From Saccharicrinis sp963677345 (GTDB taxonomy: Bacteria > Bacteroidota > Bacteroidia > Bacteroidales > Marinilabiliaceae): 64,000 bases of DNA. Position numbers and translations under genes: made by a program. Shown here in pieces: positions 1 to 7,212 of this stretch (its first letter is position 1; every line of letters starts with the position of its first letter). Location of the stretch: assembly GCA_963677345.2 (NCBI GenBank), contig CAXXLC010000019.1, positions 124,001 to 188,000 of the forward strand, given 5' to 3'. The notes under the pieces are model-generated. The model saw nothing but the letters and a program-made list of their open reading frames with translations. It was not told where the DNA came from and ran no database searches.

Positions 1-1
1 C

Positions 2-310
2 GCTTTTATAAAATATTACCAACTCGGATTTTATAGTTCCAACCGAAGTGGGTATTTCTGTTAACTTTTCTAAAGGCAACGATTTTAATTCACCTGTTTT
101 ATAAAATTTTACAGGGGCTTCCTTTTTTCTCCCAGAGTCATCATCAAGGGTATATCTTGGAATAAGATTTCCGACAGATGTTTCAAGAATTATTTCTTCG
201 CCAACTAAAACGGTATCAATATTTCCATTTTTATTCCTTGAAATTAAATGGCTTTTCGATGAAAATTGTTGTTGCATATCCATTATTTGATGTTTTAGTT
301 CATTTATCAT
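2..310 (-). CDS. Partial CDS of unknown function with FYKSG-type repeats (3' end outside window)
   Basis: The gene enters from its start at 310 and runs off the left edge, so only about 103 N-terminal residues are visible. After an N-terminal Met/Gln-rich stretch come repeated beta-like segments: 'FYKTGELKSLPLEKLTEIPT' is followed by 'VGTIKSELVIFYKSG'. This 'FY.sG.l..lpL' pattern occurs in uncharacterised proteins found near ferredoxins in anaerobes; that link is from memory and not checked. The start ATG overlaps the stop of the upstream DUF4405 gene (ATGA arrangement), which implies translational coupling and membership of the same operon. No signal peptide or catalytic motif is visible. 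Function unknown. Confidence 0.6.
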   Translation of the reverse strand, partial: MINELKHQIMDMQQQFSSKSHLISRNKNGNIDTVLVGEEIILETSVGNLIPRYTLDDDSGRKKEAPVKFYKTGELKSLPLEKLTEIPTSVGTIKSELVIFYKS

Positions 311-1044
311 TCCTTCATGTTTTTGCTCTCTATGTAATCTCGTATATCATTTAACTGAAAATTATATTGTTTACGCAATCTTCCCAATCTTTTATTATTG
401 TTACCAGTAGGTACATTAATGCTTTTAGCCAGTTCATGTGCAGAAACATTGTACTTTTCTGCAACTTCATTAATAGTCATGTTCCCATATATTTCGATAT
501 CTGATTGGTGAGCATGTTTGAGCTCCGTATGATGCTCTACATCTGGTATTTTTTCTTGGTCTTGTCCTATGTCAGGTTTTGCTTCAACTTTGTTTTTATA
601 TTGCCTTTCTTCAAAAGAATAGCCTTTACCATGCTTACTATTGTGAGCATGGTTTAAGATACTTTCATCAACTTCGGGATTAAGAAAAAAAGGAACAATA
701 CCAAAAACAAACGTGAATAATACCAATAATGAGCCTAGGATAACTCGCAATGCTTTTGCTGGTACCATCTTTTTAAAAATTCCAATAATCTGTTTCCAAT
801 GAAATACAATGTGAAGTACCAATAAAAAGAGCAGGACAAAACTCAGGATTAAATGAATTGTTCCCCACTGGTGTCGGTCAATACCCCAATAGTAAAGTTC
901 AACATCACGTCCATAAATATCATTTCGTTTAAAGCCAGGAACAAGCACGTATTTAATCAGAAAACCAATACCAGCAATTGGTATCATTAACATAAACATG
1001 AGTATGTCTATTGATAAATTTAATTTTGGTTTGTTGATTTTCAT
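307..1044 (-). CDS. DUF4405-type integral membrane protein with C-terminal HTH-like tail
   Basis: A 245-residue protein. The N-terminal half carries about four hydrophobic helices (roughly 10-35, 60-85, 95-115), with histidines in 'GTIHLILSF' and 'LHIVFHW' that fit the DUF4405 cytochrome-b-like fold; haem binding is an inference. A histidine-rich hydrophilic linker follows. The last 60 residues ('MTINEVAEKYNVSAHELAKS') resemble a small HTH or LysM-like module. An upstream ATG at 1068 exists, but it would overlap the ferredoxin gene, so the ATG at 1044, five bases after the ferredoxin stop, is preferred. Next to a ferredoxin, it could be a membrane electron-transfer partner for the cluster. 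Confidence 0.7.
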   Translation of the reverse strand: MKINKPKLNLSIDILMFMLMIPIAGIGFLIKYVLVPGFKRNDIYGRDVELYYWGIDRHQWGTIHLILSFVLLFLLVLHIVFHWKQIIGIFKKMVPAKALRVILGSLLVLFTFVFGIVPFFLNPEVDESILNHAHNSKHGKGYSFEERQYKNKVEAKPDIGQDQEKIPDVEHHTELKHAHQSDIEIYGNMTINEVAEKYNVSAHELAKSINVPTGNNNKRLGRLRKQYNFQLNDIRDYIESKNMKE

Positions 1045-1048
1045 AGTA

Positions 1049-1222
1049 TTAATCTTTAATAGCTCCAACAGGACATTCTCCTAAACATAAGCCGCAGTTA
1101 CGACATTTCTCATTGTTAATTTGCGCTTTACCATCAATTAATTCTATAGCGGCCATAGGACACACCTCTACGCATACACCGCAACCAGTGCATTCTTCTT
1201 TATTTACTACCGGATACTCCAT
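1049..1222 (-). CDS. Small 2[4Fe-4S] ferredoxin
   Basis: A 57-residue protein with two complete clostridial-type cluster motifs: C-T-G-C-G-V-C-V-E-V-C-P near residue 11 and C-R-N-C-G-L-C-L-G-E-C-P near residue 40. Each fits CxxCxxCxxxCP, so two [4Fe-4S] clusters are expected. The length matches bacterial-type ferredoxins. It lies between the Mrp ATPase and the DUF4405 membrane protein on the same strand with short gaps. It is therefore the likely soluble electron donor or acceptor for the putative operon. The physiological partner cannot be read from sequence. Confidence 0.93.
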   Translation of the reverse strand: MEYPVVNKEECTGCGVCVEVCPMAAIELIDGKAQINNEKCRNCGLCLGECPVGAIKD

Positions 1223-1246
1223 AATTTTAATTTTTATGTTAACATA

Positions 1247-2023
1247 TTATTTGCTTATTTTATTTACCAGCTTTTCAAAAGCCTGTACAATTAATTTGCT
1301 GTTTGATGCAAATACCGTTTTACCAGTATCACCAAGTTCGCAAACATCACTTACAAGCGGTATTTCAGCCAACAAAGGACAACGAAGCTCTTTGGCAAGT
1401 TCAATACCTCCTCCATTTCCAAATAAATAGTATTTTTCATCGGGATGTTTTTCGGGTGTGAACCACGACATGTTTTCTACAATACCCAATATTTCAATAT
1501 CAATTTTTTCGGTTTTGAACATATTGGCAGCTTTTCGCCCATCAGCAACAGCCATTTGTTGCGGAGTAATTACTATAATAGCCTTTGCTTGTGGCAATTT
1601 CTGTGAAAGGGTAATACAGATATCTCCTGTTCCTGGAGGCATATCAATTACAAGGTAATCCAGTTCGCCCCAAACGGTATTTTCAAGCAACTGTGTTAAA
1701 ACTTTTGAAGCCATTGGCCCACGCCAGATTATAGCATCTTCCTTTTTCATTATCAGACCAAGCGACATGGTTTTTACACCATATCTAGAAATTGGTATAA
1801 TTGCTTCTTCCTCTTCTTTTTTTTCTACTTGAGGGTGTTGGTCACTTACGCCAAGTGTTAAAGGCACAGATGGTCCATATAAATCGGCATCTAAAAGCCC
1901 GGCAGAAAAGCCTTCTCTTGTTAATGCAACGGCAAGGTTAGTTGCAACAGTTGATTTTCCAACCCCTCCTTTACCTGACGCAACAAGGATTATGTGTTTT
2001 ACTTTATCTAAATAATTTGCCAT
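1247..2023 (-). CDS. Mrp/NBP35-family iron-sulfur cluster carrier ATPase
   Basis: A 258-residue P-loop protein of the Mrp/ApbC family, which binds and transfers Fe-S clusters in an ATP-dependent way. The deviant Walker A 'GKGGVGKST' is at residues 17-25, and 'LDADLYGPS', 'WRGPM' and 'DYLVIDMPPGTGD' are the family signatures. The C-terminal CxxC that ligates the bridging cluster in ApbC/Nbp35 is absent; the equivalent region reads 'NMSWFTPEKHPDEKYYLFG', a form I believe is common in Bacteroidota Mrp. The N-terminal MIP18-like domain of longer Mrp proteins is also missing. It sits in a run with two ferredoxin-MinD ATPases, so it probably serves this cluster and not general Fe-S assembly. Confidence 0.9.
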   Translation of the reverse strand: MANYLDKVKHIILVASGKGGVGKSTVATNLAVALTREGFSAGLLDADLYGPSVPLTLGVSDQHPQVEKKEEEEAIIPISRYGVKTMSLGLIMKKEDAIIWRGPMASKVLTQLLENTVWGELDYLVIDMPPGTGDICITLSQKLPQAKAIIVITPQQMAVADGRKAANMFKTEKIDIEILGIVENMSWFTPEKHPDEKYYLFGNGGGIELAKELRCPLLAEIPLVSDVCELGDTGKTVFASNSKLIVQAFEKLVNKISK

Positions 2024-2071
2024 AATTACTTCTACTTATCTTTTATTTCAAAAGCTATATGCTGTAACATG

Positions 2072-2686
2072 CTATCTGTATTTTAAATATTGAATGGGAT
2101 AATCGGTTGGTATTTTGCCTTGTTTTATTTGCTTAAGTTTATTTCTCGTAAGTTTTTTGTTTAAAGCAGATAGATGGTCAATAAAAAGCAAACCTTTTGT
2201 GTGGTCAAATTCATGTTGAATAACCCTTGCCGTATAGCCGGAAAACATTTTTCGATGTAAAACAAAATCTTTGTCAAGATATTCAACAATAATATCCCAT
2301 GGTCGTTTTATATCTTCACTTATTCCTGGGATACTAAGGCAACCCTCGGTCAGTTTGTTTGTTTCTTCGGAATATTCTAATATATTGGCATTTATAAAAA
2401 CTTCTTCAATACCCTTGTCGCCACAAAATAACTTCTTACGGTAATTTGTTTCCAGTTCATCATACATTAAGGTACTTTTTACAACAAATGCGTTAAGCTG
2501 GCTATCAATTTGAGGAGCAGCTAACCCAACTCCACCTGATATTTCAAGCGTATTCCATAAATCCTCAATAAGTTTATCTACCAAAATATCCCTATCGTAG
2601 ATGTTCCGGCTTTTTTGCCTCAAAACCGGATTACCATAGGCTATAATCGGTAAGGATTTATTTGTTAGTTCATCAATCTTTTCCAT
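2072..2686 (-). CDS. def: Peptide deformylase
   Basis: A 204-residue peptide deformylase, which removes the formyl group from the N-terminal Met of new proteins. All three metal/active-site motifs are intact: 'GVGLAAPQ' near residue 54, 'EGCLS' near 114 (Cys ligand) and 'QHEFDH' near 157 (two His ligands and the catalytic Glu). It overlaps the end of the upstream MinD-type gene by 22 bases, so it is embedded in the Fe-S operon and not beside fmt as in many genomes. Whether it is the only def copy or a dedicated paralogue cannot be decided here. Confidence 0.95.
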   Translation of the reverse strand: MEKIDELTNKSLPIIAYGNPVLRQKSRNIYDRDILVDKLIEDLWNTLEISGGVGLAAPQIDSQLNAFVVKSTLMYDELETNYRKKLFCGDKGIEEVFINANILEYSEETNKLTEGCLSIPGISEDIKRPWDIIVEYLDKDFVLHRKMFSGYTARVIQHEFDHTKGLLFIDHLSALNKKLTRNKLKQIKQGKIPTDYPIQYLKYR

Positions 2687-3531
2687 ACCGTTTTTATGAT
2701 TTCTGTAATTTCTGATTCAGGTTGATATTCAACGATAGTTTGTCCTAGAGTCATCGCTTCAACCATTTTTTCATCAAAAGGAATTTGAGCTAACAAAGGG
2801 ATATTACTTTCATTAAGAAAGGTTTTAATTTCGTTTACAACTTCCTTGTTAATATCAAATTTGTTGATGACGGCATAAGTTTCGATATTGAACGAGTTAA
2901 TCAATTCTACAAGACGAACAGCATCATGCAATCCCGATTTTGTTGGCTCAATTACAAGTAAAACTAGGTTAGTACCAGATAATGAAGCTATAGTTGCACA
3001 TCCAATTCCGGGAGGGCCATCGTTAATAATAAAGTCACCATTAAAATTCTGGCTGATTTCTTTTGCTTTTTTACGAACCTGACTAACCAGTTTGCCTGAA
3101 TTTTCTTCACCTGGCCCCATTTCAGCATGTACTAATGTTCCAAACCGAGAGTTAGAAATAAACCAATGATTGCTTGTGTTTTCAATTGAAGATATTGCGT
3201 CATTCGGACAAACACGTTCACATAACCGACAACCTTCGCATTGCAGGGAATTAATATATACTTCTCCATTGTCGTTTTGATGAATGGCATCAAAACGACA
3301 ATGTTGTAAACATAAACTACAGGCATTACATTTCTCGCTATCAATGCTAACTGCCCACCCACTTGAAAAATCGTATTTTTCCTGTATTGTTGGATTGAAA
3401 AGCAAATGAAGGTCGGCAGCATCCACATCATTATCGCAATAAACAGCATTTTTAGCTATCGAAGCTAAAGCAGCTGTAATGGTTGTCTTTCCTGTTCCGC
3501 CTTTACCACTTAAAATAGTTATCTCCTTCAT
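2665..3531 (-). CDS. MinD-superfamily P-loop ATPase with inserted ferredoxin domain (copy 1)
   Basis: A 288-residue COG1149-type protein. Walker A 'SGKGGTGKTT' lies at residues 8-17. A 2[4Fe-4S] ferredoxin insert follows at about 60-115, with 'CNACSLCLQHC' and 'CEGCRLCERVCP', and then the ATPase core 'IINDGPPGIGC'. Such proteins accompany NifX-like and orange-protein genes, and are thought to use ATP to load or move metal clusters; this is family knowledge, not shown here. It follows the sister ATPase after 9 bases and overlaps def. The two sister proteins are clearly diverged, which suggests a heterodimer, an inference. Confidence 0.92.
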   Translation of the reverse strand: MKEITILSGKGGTGKTTITAALASIAKNAVYCDNDVDAADLHLLFNPTIQEKYDFSSGWAVSIDSEKCNACSLCLQHCRFDAIHQNDNGEVYINSLQCEGCRLCERVCPNDAISSIENTSNHWFISNSRFGTLVHAEMGPGEENSGKLVSQVRKKAKEISQNFNGDFIINDGPPGIGCATIASLSGTNLVLLVIEPTKSGLHDAVRLVELINSFNIETYAVINKFDINKEVVNEIKTFLNESNIPLLAQIPFDEKMVEAMTLGQTIVEYQPESEITEIIKTVWKRLMN

Positions 3532-3540
3532 AATTTATGT

Positions 3541-4413
3541 TCATTTCATTAGTTTCTGTGATAAATTCTCAACTATTTTTTCATAACTGAGTTTTATGTT
3601 ATCAGGTGTGTTTTCAACAATATTTCCTTTTGCGTAAATGCTTGCATAGTTTCGGCTAAAAGGCAATTCACCCAAAAGTTCAATACCTTCATTTTTTAAA
3701 TATTTATATACTTCATTACTGCCTAAACCAGCTTTGTTCACAATAACCCCAAAAGGTATTTCTACTTCTTTCATAAGGTTTACCATTAATTTTAAATCAT
3801 GTAAACCAAAAAGGGTTGGCTCTGTGACAAGTATCACGTAATTTGCATCGCTAATAGTTTCTACCACAGGACAGCTTGTTCCCGGAGGGGCATCAAAAAT
3901 TACAATTTCATTATTTTTCGACACTCTTTTTTTGAGGTCTTTAATCAGCATAGTTTGCATAGCAGAACCAATTTTAAGCCTGCCTTCTTTTAAGCCATTG
4001 ATATTTTTTGTCCGGTATGAGTTTACCCAGCCAATTGTTTCAGGATGCTCAGTTATTGCATTATGCTTGCAAGCAACCATACAAGCACCACAGGAATGGC
4101 ACAGGCTTTTGTTTACTTCGGCAAAATTTACAGGAGGTATTACAACAATGGCATTAAACTCGCAATAATCAACACACTCACGACAAAAAGTACATTTATC
4201 TGTATCAATATGAGGTATTAATTGAAAAACCTCTTCCTGTTTTTCCTTAATCGCACCCTCAAAGAATATAAGGTCATTGGGTTCTTCCACATCACAATCA
4301 ACCAGTTCTATTTTATTGCCAAATACTTTATGTAGCATGGCATATAAGTTTACTGCAACTGTTGTTTTTCCGGTTCCGCCTTTTCCACTTGCTATTGCTA
4401 TTTTGTATGACAT
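3541..4413 (-). CDS. MinD-superfamily P-loop ATPase with inserted ferredoxin domain (copy 2)
   Basis: A 290-residue paralogue of the next gene downstream with the same architecture. Walker A 'SGKGGTGKTT' is near residue 9, two [4Fe-4S] motifs ('CTFCRECVDYC', 'CHSCGACMVAC') lie at about 75-115, and the ATPase signature 'VIFDAPPGTSCP' is near 175. The conserved 'VDCDVEEPN' follows Walker A. The 'EPTLFGLHDL' segment matches the 'EPTKSGLHDA' segment of the sister protein. It starts 7 bases after the DUF89 gene ends, so it is part of the same transcript. Fe-S or other metal-cluster carrier activity is inferred from the family. Confidence 0.92.
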   Translation of the reverse strand: MSYKIAIASGKGGTGKTTVAVNLYAMLHKVFGNKIELVDCDVEEPNDLIFFEGAIKEKQEEVFQLIPHIDTDKCTFCRECVDYCEFNAIVVIPPVNFAEVNKSLCHSCGACMVACKHNAITEHPETIGWVNSYRTKNINGLKEGRLKIGSAMQTMLIKDLKKRVSKNNEIVIFDAPPGTSCPVVETISDANYVILVTEPTLFGLHDLKLMVNLMKEVEIPFGVIVNKAGLGSNEVYKYLKNEGIELLGELPFSRNYASIYAKGNIVENTPDNIKLSYEKIVENLSQKLMK

Positions 4414-4420
4414 GTCAATA

Positions 4421-5263
4421 TTAATTTAACTGAGTTACTATAAGGTCATTCATACTACACCCTAGCATTTCTGCCATTGGTTCACATTTTGCCATAAGCA
4501 GAAAAAATGTGTTTGGGTGTTTCTCGTTTATTAATCCCTCAAAATTGCCCTGGCCTTTTGAAATGATTAAGTCTGCACTATTATATGCCAGTTTAAATTC
4601 ATCAGAACAAAACTCCAACAAAGTTGATGGTGCATCGAACCCATTATCAATTATCTCGCATATATTATCAATACCAACCTGTTTGGCGTCTTCTATTGTA
4701 ACATCGTTAATTACAGGCGCTCCTCTTGTTACAAAAGTTACTTTAGGATGACGTATAGTTTCAAGCAGTAATCGGTCGAAAAATACTTCCCCGGCATTGT
4801 CACCTAGATATAATATCCGTTCAGCTTTATCAATAGCTTTCTTGAACTCTTTTGATTTGTCAATAGCAAAGGGAGTGTTTATTAAATCTTTTATTTGTTC
4901 CTTAATATCTCCATTTACGCTGTGCGCCCCATAGTCTATAATATTTCCTGCGACGGCAAGTCTTACTGCTGTATAAAAAGGATTATTACTGTTGTCGATA
5001 TAGTTCCTCCAATACTCATAATCAGCTAATAATATTTTATTAGCACTTAATTTCTCACTAGCATACAAATCTTTGGTATTCAACTTTTGTTTTGCAATGC
5101 GTTGAATATTAGTTGCTAATTTGGGATTAATCATACTGCGATTATCCCCCAATATTTCATGCACTGAAAAGATGAAATCCTCCGAAACAGTTTTTAGAGG
5201 ATTAAACTTAGCAAGCAGATTTTTCACAGTTTTTATGTGACAGAAATAACACTCTTGTCTCAT
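4421..5263 (-). CDS. DUF89 / ARMT1-like metal-dependent phosphatase
   Basis: A 280-residue COG1578/DUF89 protein. Visible family hallmarks are the N-terminal 'CYFCHIKTV' (CxxC) and the metal-site signature 'YLGDNAGEVFFD' near residue 155. Further marks are 'VTRGAPVINDVT' and 'LIISKGQGNFEGL' near 235, which carry conserved Asp, Asn and Lys residues. Characterised relatives are damage-control phosphatases acting on phosphometabolites, and ARMT1 in animals. The substrate here is unknown. It lies between a NifX-like gene and the ferredoxin-MinD ATPases with gaps of 7-12 bases. That placement recurs in anaerobes in my recollection and suggests a cofactor-linked role. Confidence 0.82.
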   Translation of the reverse strand: MRQECYFCHIKTVKNLLAKFNPLKTVSEDFIFSVHEILGDNRSMINPKLATNIQRIAKQKLNTKDLYASEKLSANKILLADYEYWRNYIDNSNNPFYTAVRLAVAGNIIDYGAHSVNGDIKEQIKDLINTPFAIDKSKEFKKAIDKAERILYLGDNAGEVFFDRLLLETIRHPKVTFVTRGAPVINDVTIEDAKQVGIDNICEIIDNGFDAPSTLLEFCSDEFKLAYNSADLIISKGQGNFEGLINEKHPNTFFLLMAKCEPMAEMLGCSMNDLIVTQLN

Positions 5264-5275
5264 TCAAATTTTATA

Positions 5276-5644
5276 TTAATGTCCACCACATTCATGATCT
5301 GCATCATGATTGCAATAATTAGCCGTAAAATTTAATGTACCGTCTAAGTGTCCTTTCACTAATTCAATGGCATTTAGTTGGGGCGCACCAACAAAAGCAT
5401 TTACTCCGTTTTGGTTAAACAGTTGAATAGCTTTTTGACCCATCCCTCCGGCTATAATGTCTGTTACGCCTTTCTCACCTAACCATTGAGGTAACAAACC
5501 AGGTTCGTGTGGGGGAGGCACAACTTTTTCTTCTGAAATAACTTTATCGCCATCGGTATTTACCAATGCGAAAAACTTACAATGCCCAAAATGAGCATCC
5601 AGTATTCCTGTTTCGTTAACAGGCACAGCAATTTTTTTTGTCAT
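5276..5644 (-). CDS. NifX/NifB-C-terminal-like iron-molybdenum cofactor biosynthesis domain protein
   Basis: A 122-residue single-domain protein of the dinitrogenase iron-molybdenum cofactor family, a ribonuclease-H-like fold that binds Fe-S or Mo-containing clusters. The start 'IAVPVNETGILDAHFGHCKFFAL' and 'GVTDIIAGGMGQKAIQLF' are typical. The tail is rich in His and Cys ('YCNHDADHECGGH'), which suggests additional metal binding. No nitrogenase genes are in the window, so it is more likely an orange-protein-type cluster carrier than a nif gene. A ZIP transporter relic lies immediately upstream. Confidence 0.88.
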   Translation of the reverse strand: MTKKIAVPVNETGILDAHFGHCKFFALVNTDGDKVISEEKVVPPPHEPGLLPQWLGEKGVTDIIAGGMGQKAIQLFNQNGVNAFVGAPQLNAIELVKGHLDGTLNFTANYCNHDADHECGGH

Positions 5645-5646
5645 GT

Positions 5647-5939
5647 TTAATAAATTTTTCTAATGTTATAAATGATTAACATACCTGTTAAAATCAGGCT
5701 TACTTGTGCTAAAGAATCTTTGAAATTGGTTTTTCTGTGTATTTGCGGTACAAGGTCTGCCAATGTTATATAAATAAAGCTTGCTTCGGAAAAAGCCAAT
5801 ACATTAAGAATAGGTTTATTTGCTGCTTCAGGTTTAGAATATGCTAACAACCTACCTAAATAGGTAGTAACCCCGATAAAAGATTAAATGTCAATGCTTT
5901 TACCTTGGAATACCCGTTGTTTGAATTAAATAATCGCAT
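5647..5939 (-). pseudogene. ZIP-family metal transporter remnant, 5'-truncated and frameshifted
   Basis: A 67-codon frame from 5850 reads 'LAFSEASFIYITLADLVPQI', the C-terminal two membrane helices of ZIP divalent-metal transporters. Upstream, in the neighbouring frame, 'NNGYSKVKALTFNLLSG' continues the same family pattern from about 5939. The two frames join if one G is restored to a run of four Gs ('TCGGGG'). All the N-terminal helices are missing, and stops precede the fragment. It is therefore a dead gene, unless the G-run deletion is a sequencing error and the missing part lies elsewhere. Its position inside the metal-cluster operon suggests an original role in supplying the metal. Confidence 0.75.
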
Positions 5940-5988
5940 ACCAGAAGGATACACGATTATCTAAAACTGAGTTTTAAACTACTTGAAA

Positions 5989-6195
5989 TCAAGCGTTCCC
6001 CCTTTCATTCCTTCTACCCAAACCTTTACCTGCACCTCTACCTGTTCTTCTGCCAAACCCTCTTCCTAATCCACGAGAAGTTTCATTAACATCAATTTGT
6101 TCGGTAGTTTCCCGATTGTTGGGATTACATTTCCCCATTTTACGGCCTGTCTGAGAACCTTGTCCCTCTGGGCCTGTTCTATCAAATCTTGGCAT
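5989..6195 (-). CDS. DUF5320-type small glycine/arginine-rich protein
   Basis: A 68-residue protein beginning 'MPRFDRTGPEGQGSQTGRKM', the characteristic start of the DUF5320 family. The C-terminal part is low-complexity Gly/Arg ('RGLGRGFGRRTGRGAGKG'). An in-frame start at 6231 would add 12 residues inside the upstream gene, so the conserved MPRFD start is preferred. Proteins of this family travel with NifX-like and MinD-type genes. Biochemical function is unknown. It starts four bases after the stop of the upstream NifX-like gene, so it is operonic. Confidence 0.82.
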   Translation of the reverse strand: MPRFDRTGPEGQGSQTGRKMGKCNPNNRETTEQIDVNETSRGLGRGFGRRTGRGAGKGLGRRNERGNA

Positions 6196-6199
6196 AATT

Positions 6200-6517
6200 C
6201 TAATTTTTAAGTTTTTTAATGATATTTTCAATTGTTAAGTTGTCATCTTGTAAGATGACCATTTGAATTTCAAACTTATCCAACAGCTCTTTAGCTTTTG
6301 GGCCAAAGTCGCCTGAGATTATTTTTTTAACATTTAATTCAATAGCCTTTTCAGCAGCCTTCGTACCTGCACCATTAGATGCATTGAGATTCACGTTTTC
6401 AATGAACTCTGCTTCTCCGGTTTGTTCATCGTAGATACAAAACCATGCAGCCCTACCAAAACGCTTATCAAAAACCGCAGTTGTTATATTTCCAGATGAT
6501 GTTATTATTGTTTTCAT
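6200..6517 (-). CDS. NifX-like iron-molybdenum cofactor domain protein (second copy)
   Basis: A 105-residue protein of the same family as the gene at 5276-5644, but clearly divergent: 'ITTAVFDKRFGRAAWFCIYD' and 'NVKKIISGDFGPKAKELLDK' match the cluster-binding fold. It lacks the His-rich tail of the other copy. Its ATG overlaps the stop of the DUF134 regulator gene (ATGA), so the two are translationally coupled. The likely role is binding or storage of a metal cluster for the system encoded by this operon; the metal is not known. Confidence 0.87.
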   Translation of the reverse strand: MKTIITSSGNITTAVFDKRFGRAAWFCIYDEQTGEAEFIENVNLNASNGAGTKAAEKAIELNVKKIISGDFGPKAKELLDKFEIQMVILQDDNLTIENIIKKLKN

Positions 6518-6924
6518 ATATCATTTTTTAAAAGATTAATATTAATAGATGAACACATTGCACAGCAGTGCTTGTTTTGTGTTTTAGGTATAGTAAATCG
6601 TGCATTGCATACATGGCATTCATACCAGTTTTTATCTAATAATGCGTTTCCATAAACCGTTCTGATTTCTTTTACCTCAACCATTGCCTTTGCAATTTTT
6701 CTTCTTGCACTTTCGTAAATTCTTGCAAAGGTTGGACGGGAAATGCCCATCACTTTTGCTGCTGTTTCGTGGTTCATAAAATCATAATCCGACAATTTTA
6801 TAGCTTCGTATTCTTCATAAAGCAATTCAATAAATTCATTTTTAGAATGATTTGCCCCATAAGGTTTATATCCTTTAAATCCAGGAGGAGCAATCACTTT
6901 TCTTAACCTTCTACGCCTTGGCAT
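6514..6924 (-). CDS. DUF134 family HTH transcriptional regulator
   Basis: A 136-residue DNA-binding protein. The conserved start 'MPRRRRLRKVIAPPGFKGYK' is the DUF134 signature, which is why the ATG at 6924 is chosen over one at 6960. A sigma-70-region-4-like HTH follows: 'LSDYDFMNHETAAKVMGISR' then 'PTFARIYESARRKIAKAM'. The C-terminus has a zinc-ribbon-like set of cysteines ('ECHVC' and 'HCCAMCSS'), possibly a metal sensor. It is the first gene of the operon and lies directly behind two long palindromes, so autoregulation is likely. Confidence 0.88.
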   Translation of the reverse strand: MPRRRRLRKVIAPPGFKGYKPYGANHSKNEFIELLYEEYEAIKLSDYDFMNHETAAKVMGISRPTFARIYESARRKIAKAMVEVKEIRTVYGNALLDKNWYECHVCNARFTIPKTQNKHCCAMCSSININLLKNDI

Positions 6925-6943
6925 ACAGACAACTAAATATTTA

Positions 6944-6989
6944 AATGAGAATATTCTCATTACAAATATAATGAGATATATCTCATTAT
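6944..6989. promoter_or_regulatory. Two perfect palindromic operators upstream of the DUF134 gene
   Basis: An 18-bp perfect palindrome (6944-6961, core TGAGAATATTCTCA) and a 22-bp perfect palindrome (6968-6989, core TGAGATATATCTCA) share TGAGA/TCTCA half-sites. Their centres are 26 bp apart. They lie 20-65 bp upstream of the regulator's start, where an autoregulatory operator would sit. The assignment to the DUF134 protein is an inference from position. Confidence 0.7.
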
Positions 6990-7056
6990 GAAAATTTATT
7001 GATTCTTTTTTTTAATTCTATATTACATTGTCTACAGGTCGGTACAAAAGGGAAAT

Positions 7057-7147
7057 ATGTTAACCATGTTTACCTCATGTTAACCGATAAAAGTTTAATA
7101 TACAGTAAAATAATATATTTGGTTAACACGGTTAACATAGTTAACAA
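7057..7147. repeat. Inverted array of six 9-bp repeats (consensus GGTTAACAT)
   Basis: The right arm (7121-7147) has three head-to-tail 9-mers: GGTTAACAC, GGTTAACAT, AGTTAACAA. The left arm (7057-7085) has three copies in the opposite orientation: ATGTTAACC, ATGTTTACC, then TC, then ATGTTAACC. The arms flank 35 bp of very AT-rich DNA. This iteron-like dyad lies beyond the 3' end of the primase gene. It could be a replication origin, an integrase/excisionase arm site or a regulator operator. Confidence 0.65.
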
Positions 7148-7183
7148 AGGTTTTTATTCAACATCTTTGCAAGTTTAAAAAGG

Positions 7184-7212
7184 ACAAAAAAAATACCGAT
7201 TAGAACGGTATT
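7184..7212 (-). terminator. Intrinsic terminator of the primase region
   Basis: On the minus strand, a 7-bp stem AATACCG/CGGTATT with a 7-base loop is followed at once by a run of eight T. It overlaps the final stop codon at 7211-7213, so it ends the minus-strand mobile-element transcript. Confidence 0.85.

Noticed and set aside
5276..6517. Nitrogenase (nif) function for the two NifX-like genes
   Set aside because: No nifHDK, nifB radical-SAM domain or nifEN in the window; the neighbours point to another cluster system.
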